DNA of 64,000 nt from Mesorhabditis belari (Eukaryota > Nematoda > Chromadorea > Rhabditida > Rhabditidae). The stretch covers positions 1,594,501 to 1,658,500 of the forward strand of contig CAUEEP010000759.1 in NCBI GenBank assembly GCA_958450365.1, in the 5' to 3' direction. Both the position numbers and the translations under genes were made by a program. Positions 36,301 through 46,700 of the stretch are shown here, one piece after another (within the stretch, counting starts at the first letter, position 1; each line of letters begins with the position of its first letter). The notes below the pieces were generated by a model. It made no database searches and had not been told where the DNA came from. It saw only the letters and a list, made by a program, of their open reading frames with translations.

Positions 36301-36990
36301 CCTTTAAAAGCCAAGAACTGAATCTGCTTCTGACGGGACTCTAGCCTACAAGCCTTTAAATAGTTGCTGACCTGGAACTGCTTCGATTCTAGCCTGCCCT
36401 GATCCTGGGGCTGGATTCGGCCAAGACCAGGCCAGTGACTTCATAGATCAGGCATATCTTGTCATTACCTTAAATAAATTAACCACCGAGTTTGTTACAC
36501 AAAGAAAAAGCAGGAAAAGCAAAATCAAGATCTGACTTCAAGAAATGCTCCAGAGCCGAATAGTCTGTGAAAATTCAAAATTCAACGCAACATCTACACA
36601 TATTTACCCACCAAATACACATGAGAGAACCAATCACACAAAATTCCACATTTTTCACCCAAAAAAATGCACAACGTGTGCAAATGTCAAAAATCCTCAA
36701 AAAGCACACATTCATGTAAAGAAAAACATTAAAACAAAGTTAGCGCTTGAAACGTCAAAGGAAAACTTTAAGAAAATTTGCATATAGGGAGTTAAAAACA
36801 CCTGTAACTATTAAATCACAAAATTTTTGGATGAAATTCGCTCATTTTGGGTACGCATCGACGCTTCGTCTCCTTTTCTCAGATTCGATCTAAAAATGAG
36901 AGCAAAATGAAGGAACTCTACTGCTAAAACTTTCCAAATCTACGACAAAATTTTCCTATTTTTAGCTATTAAAGCCTCAAAAATGACCAA
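33325..36990. other. Intergenic region downstream of the 37-42 kb gene
   Basis: No protein gene recognised. Contains a tandem repeat of about 22 bp (CTGAATACCTTAAACTAGA) at 33940-34060. Two weak 13-bp-motif matches (35573, 36099) are the only ones noticed between 16.4 and 43.9 kb. Confidence 0.4.
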
Positions 36991-37003
36991 AACGACCTCC
37001 GAT

Positions 37004-40000
37004 TTATCTTTTAAACGATAGATTGGCCATGATAATCTTTTTAAACGCTACTCCTTCTAAATACACCTTTTCCCAGATGTTCATCAACGTTTGATGGTCG
37101 CTCGCGCTTCCATCCGTGTGCACATTGATTTGAATCGTCTGAAAATGGGGGAAATGAGTGATTTAAACTGGCGTTAAATGCTGGATTGGGTACTATACCT
37201 TGTATTGACTTGTATTAACAGAACAGACTAAATGCATCGGCATTAGTTAGTACCATATCCAGCGGTCTAGTATCAACGAGAGCCAAGGCAATGCTTGGAT
37301 GGATTTTGCCCTTTTTGCCCACTCACCTTATTCGGCTGTGAGTTCACTTCCATGTAAATCGTTCTCAAAAGTGCATCGGCGAATTCTTGGCTCAACGTTT
37401 CTTCTTCTTGAAAGCATGGACCCATCACCTAGAAAAAGAGAGTAAACTTTGATTATCCACAATGCTCACAAAATCCACGAGTCCCATCCCGAAACCCCTC
37501 GTCAATGCTCCACTGTAACCACCGCGTGCATAAGCAATCGTCGGCGGTTTGACACGAACGAGCGCGATCAAGAGAACTCAAAAGATAAGGATAAGCCGTT
37601 GTTAGGCCAAAAAACTCCCACCAATTCCTTGGGCATAATTATTCGCGACGATCACTTTAAGAAATGGGTTCGGAATCACGCCCAGCACACTATCTAACAA
37701 CAAACGCTCAGCCTCGAGCGCGCGAATGACCGATTTTGAGAAGCGAGAGTCTGAACGGAAACGATTTGTGCTTACTCCCTAAACAGCCGTAAACTACTGT
37801 AGCCACACTAGAAACCACCGGGCCTAGGGTCTGTAAGCCAGACTCTGGCTCGTATTCAACCTAAAAAACCCTTACATGGTTTCCCATCCGTTGTCGCATC
37901 AATGACAACCCCCCGATATCCGCATGGCTCGAATTTGACAACGTCCTGAATGAGCTTCGTGGACCCTTGGAAACGAATCAGCTTCTCTAGAAAGTAAAAA
38001 AGTTTATCCAGGAAAAACAATAAATCAAGAAACCTTGATCGGCATCCTCGGAGCAAGCCTTTTGTGCCATCCGTTGTTTAATGATCTTGAAGTTGCTTAC
38101 TAAAGATAAAAATTGGATACGGTAAAAGGAAAAAGAGATTTGGTTTAGCAATTCTCGAGCCAAAACCCAAAAGTATGCGGGCCATTTATCCGGGTCAAGC
38201 AAAGACATTGATTGATAAAGATTAAGCTTTTTTGTATCATTAGGTTCAGCTCGTCGAGTTTACAAAACAAGTCACAAAGAGCTGTTTCTATGAGTAAATT
38301 TAGAAGGGCTGGTCCGGGTCAATAGCCCGAACACTCTTGCTACATTCCCCCACTCACCCTCACTGAATCGTCGTCTCTTCAATGCGGGCGCTTGTTTCTG
38401 CGAATCGAGCGTGTCTCGTCGCACCAACATGCTTATCCCCATTTGTGTTTCGTCGTGCGAGATCTGTCGTGAGTTGTTGCCTAAATTTATTGCGATCAAA
38501 ATACAATTTTTTTAGCTCACTTCCACCAAATGAACGAGGAGTACTTAGATCAGATGAGAGCAGCTTTCTCGACAGTGCTTGACCTAAAATTGTTGATTTT
38601 GTACAACAAAATCTTCCTACCATTTCCCCGTGCAGCTTGTGGTGTGATCGGGACCTTCAGCAGCTCGGTCGGGTCCCCCAAAGTGATGCGTCGAGAGCCA
38701 AAACCGTCATGGGAAAAATCTTCGAAAGTTGGGGTCTAAACAAACATTTAAAGTTGTCTAGAGGACATACAACTAACCGAAGTCTCGCCATGTTCGGGAA
38801 TTGTCGCCGTCGTTCTTTTTGGTTGATACGTGCGCAGACGGGAGACTGGAGTTGTCGGTGAGTTGGAACTGAATGAAAAGGATGAAATTAAACCAGTCAA
38901 CACTAGTAAAACTTCGCAGACGTGCAGTATTTCAATTACCGTAAATACTCAAATAGAACCCTCTTTATAAGAGGATCGCGTATCCTAACAAGGGAAGATC
39001 AACCCGTTATGGTGGCCTAATGACACGAACCATATACTATTCGAAGCTTGAAGTTTACTCTCAAACAAACGCTCATATCTCGAAACCAGTACGTTTGTTT
39101 CTGCGCGTTTGGGTATCAAATTAAAGTAAAGGGGATGGGTGATCTTTTGAGCTATAACACATATTTTTAACTTTAACCAGCGCTTAGGAAAAAATTATTG
39201 AAAAGTGGTAAACAGAGCCGATTTGTCAATAATTTTTTTTCTAAACGCTGGTTAATGCTAAAAAATATGCCTTATATCTAAAAAATCCCCCTATCTTTCT
39301 ACTTTAATTTGATACCTAAGTGCACAGAAAAAAAATGTCTCGGCGCCGAGATATGAGCTGTTTTTTTTGGAATGCAAACTTAGACTACGCTACGCTCCAA
39401 TAGGAGGAGCTTCTATTAGAGTATTTCACTCTCTAATAGCTCTGGATACATGTTAGACAGGTCCAACGCCACCCAAAAGGTGTCTTTTTGCGCTCTAATA
39501 GCTCCGTATACATTTTGGATCACTTTCCACTTCCGCTCACCTATTGACTCGTCGCAAATTCCTTGTATTTGTCTTCGCGGATCGATTGATTGATAGAGTT
39601 GAGAAGGAGCGAGTGATCGACAGCTCCGAGTGCAACTTTGCGTCAATCCCTTCGCATATTGGTGACACGGCGCCGAGCTTCGGGATCGATTCGAATGAAT
39701 TTTCTTTGTTCGAAGCTGTGCCCTAAGCCGATCGATGTCAAATTCATAAAATTCATCTTATCAAAACCCACCAATTCCTGATGCAACGATGTCGACGAGT
39801 TCCCATAGAGTATCGTGCGTAGATTCGCGTTTTCCTTGAACGGAGTCGGCAAACTCTCTCCAGATTTGAGACTCTAAACGAAAAATTCTTCGTATGGCAA
39901 GCTTTATGGCAGCAGCTATGGCAGACAGGTAAGCTATACACAGAAAAAGTTATAACAAGGCTGGTTACAGAGTTAGAACCAGCTTAAGTTTATCTGAAGC

Positions 40001-42380
40001 TGACTAGTGCTGTTTTTGAGCTTAACCTCTGCCTTGCCCTTGAGCACAGCTTTGCCAAGCTGCGTTCGAGTTAAGCAGAAGCACTGCGAACGAGCTGTCG
40101 GATAAATTAGACTAACAATAGTATTAAGATATCCGGATTGGACAAAAATCCCCCCGCAAACCCACCGCTTCCTCATTGCTTTGCATCGAGTGGGTGGTAT
40201 TGTTCGAGCGAGTTTTCTCTGGGGATCCCGGTGAAGTGATCACTGGTGGGCTGCTCGATTTGCTCGAGGATCTAAAGCAAAAGGATTTGATATAGAATTG
40301 AAATTCTTAACCTTCCAATAAGCTTTTTTGAATTAGAATTTTACTCTACAGCTCAATAAATGCTTATTCTACGGTCAGGCAAGGATATTTAAGATAAATC
40401 AACTACAAAACCTCAAATCTTCGACACTTTTCCAAGTTTCAGCACACAGTCAGTCAAATTACGTTCAAAATACACCGGAAGCGTGCTTTTTAATGTTTAC
40501 TACGACATTTTGCCGATAAAACGCACTTGCTGACTCTTTTGAATCGTCCGAAAAACCCTTTAATTCCATACTTTCGTCGAGGTGGCCCGACCACCGACTT
40601 TGTCGTCACATCTTTTGTGCTCTAAACAAAGAAAACATTATAAAATTGTAGAATAAAGCTACTGGATAAAATTGGGAACAAATTTGGATAGGATTTAGCT
40701 GCATAAGTCGGTGATTAGCTTTCAAAATAGCGTCTCCAGGCCAAATCATAGCTTTTCGCGGTGTTAAAGTCATCCATTGACTCAAAAAACCGTCAAAATC
40801 TGGTTTTTTTTATAAACTGCACACAATAAACAGTAAATAAACACAGATTTTAAGCAAAACCGCAAAACCGCACGTGCTAGGGTAAAATTGAGTCCTTTTT
40901 AAGTCGAATCATCGCTCCAATCGAATCATTGAGTCGAATCATCGCTGAAATTTGCAAATCTGCCGCAAGACTTCGATGTTTTTAAGCTAAAAGCTAAACA
41001 GCTAACAGCTTTAAGTTAAACAGGCGGGAGATGCAATTGGCTCAAAAATTGCACGTTTTTGGGTAGAATTTTATCGTTTTTAAGTCAAAACGCGCTAATT
41101 CGCGCTCAGAATCTAAAATATGCAAAAATTGAAGAGCTGATCAAAACGGTGCCGTTTACAAACAGCGCCACGGCAAAAATAACCCCTCCGCGGCTTCTAT
41201 GTGTTTCTTATTCTTATTGGATGCAGGATAAAATTACCTACACTTTGCACACTTTGAGATCACTTAAAACAGAATTGATGTCGAGAAAAGCTCAGTTAAC
41301 CCCTTTCCGTCTTTTTTTTGGCATTTTCCCATCCCAGATTTGTTCAAAGCGGTTCCAAAAATTCAGCAGATAGCTAATTTTTTTTCTACATCCAATGAAA
41401 ATAAGAAACATATAGAAACTTAACCGCGAAGGCGTTATTTTTGCCGTGACGCTGTTTGTACACGACGCTGTTTTGATCAGTTTCCAAAAATTAAGCAAGA
41501 TTTTGCTGTTTTCAAGCTAAAACACGCGCTAGAGATACAATTTGCTTAAAAATAGCACGTTTTTGGGTAGAATTTTATCGTTTTTGAGTCAAAACGCGCT
41601 AATTTCCCATTCAGAACCTAAAATCTGCAAAAAACGAGCAAGATTTTGCTGTTTTTAAACTAAAACACGCGCTAGAGACGCAATTAGCTTAAAAATAGCA
41701 CGTTTTTGCGTAGAATTGAATCGTTTTTAAGTCAAAACGAGTTAATTCATCGCTCAGAAACTAAAATCTGCAAAAATCGATCAAGATTTTGCTGTTTTCA
41801 AGCCAAAATACACGCGGTGACTCGATTGGCTTAAAAATTGCACGTTTTTGGATAGAATTTTATTGTTTTTGAGTCAAAACGCGCTGATTCATCGCTCAAA
41901 ACCTAAAAGCTGCAAAACTGTAGCAAGACTACGCTATTTGTAAGCTAAAATACACGCGGTGACTCGATTGGCTTAAAAATTGCACGTTTTTGGATAGAAT
42001 TTTATTGTTTTTGAGTCAAAACGCGCTAATTTAACGTCAAAACAGAAAATCTGCAAAAATTAAGCCAGCTTTTGCTGTTTTTAAACTAAAACACGCGCTA
42101 GAGATGCAATTAGCTTCAAAATAGCACGTTTTTGGGTAGAATTGAATCGTTTTTAAGTCAAAACGCGCTAATTTCCCGCTCAGAACCTAAAAGCTGCAAA
42201 TCTGTAGCAAGACTACGCTATTTTTAAGCTAAAACACGCGCGGTGACTCGATTTGCCTAAAAACTGACCATTTTGCAAGTAAAAAACACCAATTTCAGCA
42301 CTTATCGTTCAAATTTTAACAAAGCTCACCGAATTTTTGGCCGTCAGATCCCTTGTTGAGTGCTTTTTTCCACCCAGCAT
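37004..42380 (-). CDS. Unrecognised serine-rich multi-exon protein
   Basis: Exons read by eye: 42330-42380 (start MLGGKKHSTRDLTAKNS), 40527-40621 (RRKYGIKGFFGRFKRVSK), 40166-40271 (serine/proline-rich), 39772-39873, 39541-39722, about 38778-38867, 38637-38738, 38360-38475, 38165-38235 (SLLDPDKWPAYFW), 38040-38083, about 37875-37983 (GYRGVVIDATTDGKP), 37636-37750 (RALEAERLLLDSVLGVIPNP), 37470-37590, 37329-37432 and 37004-37138 (TIQINVHTDG ... stop). Phases match across the joins I checked, including 39772/39541 and 37470/37329. The first ~350 residues are basic and serine-rich, probably disordered; the C-terminal ~270 look folded. I do not recognise the family. The basic GFFGRFKR segment could bind membranes or partners, but that is a guess. 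Confidence 0.65.
38937..39428. mobile_element. MITE in an intron, GTAAATACTC... inverted ends
   Basis: Inverted ends near 38937 (TACCGTAAATACTCAAATAG) and 39428 (minus: GAAATACTCTAATAGAAG), with GAGCTATAAC-type internal arms. Apparently a diverged relative of the 28338 element. Lies between exons of the unrecognised gene. Confidence 0.55.
41000..42290. repeat. 142-bp tandem repeat in the first intron, lacking the canonical 13-bp motif
   Basis: Units contain TAGCACGTTTTTGGGTAG, TTTTTGAGTCAAAACGCGC and AGATTTTGCTGTTTT. The GCACG landmark recurs at 41555, 41698, 41840, 41982 and 42124 (steps 143, 142, 142, 142). The canonical CTGGA motif is not visible; a related CTAGAGATGCAAT is present in some units. 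One unit is interrupted by the foldback element at 41129-41489. Confidence 0.8.
41129..41489. mobile_element. Foldback MITE inserted in the 142-bp repeat
   Basis: Inverted arms: CAAACAGCGCCACGGCAAAA on the left and, on minus, CAAACAGCGTCACGGCAAAA on the right, both preceded by GATCAAAAC. About 361 bp. Removing it restores a single 142-bp step between 41051 and 41555. Confidence 0.7.
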
Positions 42381-42382
42381 GC

Positions 42383-42397
42383 CTAAAAATGAAAAAT
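42383..42397 (-). promoter_or_regulatory. Splice acceptor two bases before the ATG of the 37-42 kb gene
   Basis: The minus strand reads TTTTTCATTTTTAG-GC-ATG, a strong nematode acceptor directly before the start codon, suggesting trans-splicing. It supports the chosen start. Confidence 0.55.
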
Positions 42398-42481
42398 TTC
42401 AAGAAATCTTTAGTTTTAACAGTTTAAAATTGAAAAAAAGAACAAGAAAACGATAAAATTTCAGCAAAAGAAAGCAAAATG

Positions 42482-43474
42482 GGGAGTGGGACAAATGCGA
42501 TCTTTTTGTTTGCGCACCCTGACATTTGCGCACCTTTTTTTCCGCACTTAGCCCATTAGCGCACCTTTTGCGCGTTTTAAAGCTAATATTAAGCTCTAAA
42601 AGCTCTAAAAGCTAATATTAACCAATTTCTTTGGTTAATAACCAATTTCTATTCCAAAAGTTATTTTTCTAGGTAATTTTAGGGCGTAGAATCGAAATTT
42701 TGACATATCAGAGCTTTTGGAAGCGAACGGACGGAGTTATACAAAGAGAAAAATCAACAATTTTCTGTAATTTGATCTAGCCGTTTTGTCTTTCAAATTG
42801 GTTCCACACGCTCTGTTATGTCAAAATTTGAATTCGACGGTACTTTTCCAATATCGGGGGAGCGGAAGGATTATCGGGAGAGCGAAAGGAAAATCGGGGG
42901 AGCAAATTTTGGCAGCGCTACATATGTCCTATATTATACAAACTAGCGCCATAAAATCCGCGAATTACCCGTTATTCTCACAACCTTTATATTAGATTTA
43001 TATTAGCGAAATAGATCTTTTCCCTTTGAGCGAACTTTCATCGATTCGCCACAATTGCAAATCCACAACTGGATGACTCCTTTGGTGACGAAATAATCGA
43101 TTGCCGTCGATTCCTTGAACGCACAAATATCGGAGAAGCGCAACGTCGTTAAAGTTTGAAAAAAAACGTTGCAGTTAAAATACAGTCCCGGAAATGCATT
43201 TCCGGGACTGTATTTTCGAGGGGGCAAAATTTGCTCCCTCGATTTTCCTTTCGCTCCCCCGATTTTCCTTTCGCTCCCCCGATATTGGAAAAGTCCCCAC
43301 ACGCCCTGTTATGCCAAAATTTCGATTCTACGCCCTCAAATTACCTAGAAAAACAACTTTTGGAATAGAAATTGGTTAATATTAGCTTTTAGAGCTTAAT
43401 ATTAGCTTTAAAACGCGAAAAAAGGTGCGCAAATGTCCGGGTGCGCAAAAAAAGGTCGCATTTGTTCCACTCCC
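42482..43474 (-). mobile_element. Merlin-like DNA transposon (993 bp) with 8-bp target duplication
   Basis: Ends GGGAGTGGGACAAATGCGAT and (minus) GGGAGTGGAACAAATGCGAC form inverted repeats, flanked by identical GCAAAATG at 42474-42481 and 43475-43482. Merlin elements make 8-9 bp duplications. A minus-strand ORF at 43003-43302 has TAIDYFVTKGVIQ and CNCGESMKVRSKGKDLFR, which fits the N-terminal zinc-ribbon of ISXO2/Merlin transposases (normally CPxCG and a following WRC). The ORF stops there and the catalytic part is missing, so this copy is non-autonomous. It lies between the stop of the MATH/BTB gene and the start of the unrecognised gene. Confidence 0.8.
43177..43216. repeat. Perfect 40-bp palindrome inside the Merlin-like element
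   Basis: Left half AAAATACAGTCCCGGAAATG at 43177-43196, followed directly by its exact complement. It can form a 20-bp hairpin without a loop. Confidence 0.9.
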
Positions 43475-43708
43475 GCAAAATGAGAAAATTTTAGGGAAAT
43501 TTTTTATATATTCGCAAAGAGACGTCTCTTTGGGATACGGTAGTTTTTGGAAAACGGAAATTTCTTTACTTTGCCTTTTTTCGCCGTTTTCTTTGCTTTT
43601 TCTGTTGTTTTACTGTGTTTTTTCTTTATTAAAAACACTTTATTACGATAATTTATCCAAAAAATAGCATAAATCTCGATTTTCGACACAAAATTCCATC
43701 GAAAATCG

Positions 43709-46700
43709 TCAAAATGAGGTGACCCGTAGGCGTTGTTCGCGAAACTGGGCGCACTGTTCGATCAATTCGATCAAGTTTCGATCGGAAAGTGTACGCATAC
43801 GTTTGTCCAGCGATCTGCAAAAGAAGCGAGATTTTGTGGGTACTGTACGATTACCTAAAAAAACGATTACCTAAAAAGTGCTCCCTGGAAAAAGCTACCG
43901 TAACCCAGAAAATTTTCTTCAAAATTTGTCGAATTTGACTACTGTAGCGGTACATGTGCCTTCCAGATTGGAGAAAAATAAAATTTCAGGACCACTTTCC
44001 TTAACCATTTTCTAAATAGTGCTTCCCAGAAAATTCTCGTTAGATTTTTTCAATCTGACTACTGTAACTTGTCATGTGCGCTCCAGATCAGAGAAAAATG
44101 CAGAAATTATCTCAACAGCTTCAGTGGATTGAAAGCTATAGCAATGATCGCAGTTCACTTGAAAATACTCGCCAATTTTCAAGTCATACACACTTCCGAT
44201 TGCTCAATTGCTCAATCTGGAGCGCACACTACCGATTGATTAAGAAAAACGAACCTGTACTCGTCCTGTTCAAGGAGCTTTTCCGGATCCGCCAATTCTT
44301 GGGCTCTCGTCGGATAGGAGAGCTCTAAAAGACATCGCGTTACCGTATACCCGTCTAGAATTTGCATTTATGCTGTTACCCGATAAAGTCATTGATTTCA
44401 TCACTGGCAGATGAAAAACGATCGACATGAAGAGCAAATCGAGGATCAGTGACGTGGCGAGGTCTTTTTTCTGGAGAAAAACAGGATAAAACTGTACAAA
44501 GTTCACGTACGTACCAGATTCAACTCTCCGCACAAATATCTCTCGCAAGCTCGTTTCAGCACCGGCAAATCGTTCAACTCGGCGTCGATGAGGAAATCGA
44601 CAAAATCCTGGAATCATCCGTTGATCAATTCCAGTTTTGAAAAAAGAAATGGCTGATCTGGATGTCACGGTAGGCGTTAAAGTACAGATTTCGTTCACTA
44701 CTTCACATTTCAAGACAGTGTCCAGACAGGTACAGGACTGTACTCTACAATACTCTACAGTAACCTCAATCTCAATTCCGAAAAAAGAAATGGCTGATCT
44801 GGATGTCACAGCAGGCTTTAAAGTACAGATTTTGTTCACTTCTACAAATTTCAGAATAGTGTTCAGACAGCTACAAGACTGGACCCTACAGTACGCTACA
44901 ATAGCCCTAATTTCAATTCCGAAAAAAGAAATGACCGATCTGGATGTCACAACAGGCTTTAAAGCACATACTTCAATCACTACTTCACATTCTACGATAG
45001 TGTACTGTGTACAGTACTGTACTCTACATCTACAGTAACCTCCCCTCTAATATACATCAAAAGCTGCTGTGACATCCAGCTTGCTGATTCCCGTCAGCTA
45101 GCTCACCTCAACATACTCCATATGCGGTAAAACCATCTTGTTGAAGTACATGTTAGCCAAGAGCTAAAGTTTGTTAGGTGACAAAGAAAATTTCGAAAAT
45201 TTAGCCAATCTGGAATGCAGGTAAGCGATTTAAAAAAAAATTTGATTAAAATATCGAAATTTTTGGCAGGTGGTTTTTTTCGTTTCGCGTTCACCGCATT
45301 TCCCGCTCGATTTCTTCACGTTTTCCCTTGTTTCTTTGTTATTTGCTCAAATTGGAATGCACATGACGAGCTGCCGGACTTTCAATCCCTTTCCACGGTA
45401 ACTTTTTCAATCTCAAACCCCACATCATGTACATGTTCCTTATCTTGTTCGTTGCATTCAAAACTCTCCGGTTCCTCTTCGTCTTCATCGTCAGCGTCAT
45501 CTAGAAATTGTAATTGATAACTTATAGGGTCTAGGATTAGATGTAGTGCAGGGGACCTGACCTAGACCTGACCTGGACCTGGACCTAAACGAAATTTTCA
45601 GGACTGGGCCTTTTTGGGCCACTTTTTTGGGATAAATGACATGGATAAACTTTTTTTTGTAAGATCTGGAATACACAGGAAATTTTAAGCGACTCAGAAA
45701 AGAAATATTAGCATAAGTAATCATGGCCGAGTGGTTAGCGAGCTCGACTCCAAGTCTGGGGGTCCGGGTTCGATCCCCGGAGCCGTTAAAGCTTTTGTTT
45801 TTCATTTTTAGAAATCTAGCTTTAGGATATTGTAACGTGCCTTCCAGCTCGGAGAAGAATTTATTTAAGCACTAGGATTTACATATAAGTTTTCAAGGAA
45901 ATCATCCAAACTCTAATCGACACGAAGGCAGTTGAATTGGAATGGCTGCCAGCTTGCCTCCTAGACTCGCAAGCTGTTCTGTGACTTCCAGATAACAGGA
46001 AAAATCATTGAATTATTGGGATTGATATGCGAAATTTTAAGAAAACTGATTGAGACGGTTTTTGGCAGAGAAAAGTTTTAGGACTGGTCGTTTTTAAGCG
46101 ATTTCCTGGGGATAATAAAGTTAATGAAAAGCTTTTTATCCGATCTGGAACGCACAGAATCTAGAACTGGCTCAGTGAGTAATCCTCACCATTATCCGGC
46201 TCAGGTTGTGAGTCTTCTGGATTCGAAATCGCTGACGAGGCGCGTCGTCGCCGACACGAGTCACAACAAGCGATCAGTAGCTGAAAATTAGCTACAAAGC
46301 TGGCTAGCCCACAGTATGAACCTTTTTAAACAAATGGTCGTGATCGGGTGCTTGTGACAATTGATCGGTGATCGTTGCATTGGTCGAGCTCCTCCGCAAC
46401 GAGATCAACGACTTTCGGCGCTCATTCTGAAAGTTGTGAAGCGATCGAAACTAATTTTTGTGCCATCTGGAACGCACGCGACAATTTGGATAGACTTTGG
46501 ACGATGAAAAATGGTTTCAAATTAGTTGAAGCTCTACCGTACCCCAAATAGGCTACAGTACCCTGAGCCAGACCCAGAGCCGCGCAAGAACTGCCTCCCA
46601 GCCATAACTTCACTGGAATACCTTTTTCTCAGACGTGACTGTTAAAAATGGTTGCTCTTCCGCGTCCATCACCATCCTGAATCTCTCCTCGTAATCCACT

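Noticed and set aside
43003..43302. This ORF as the last exon of the MATH/BTB gene
   Set aside because: It lies inside the Merlin-like element between its target duplications, and the MATH/BTB frame ends at 43709 with RLRVTSF-stop.
44270..44980. A 236-codon open frame on minus as one gene
   Set aside because: It runs through tandem repeats and introns; only its C-terminal part coincides in frame with a MATH/BTB exon (KKDLATSLILDLLFM).
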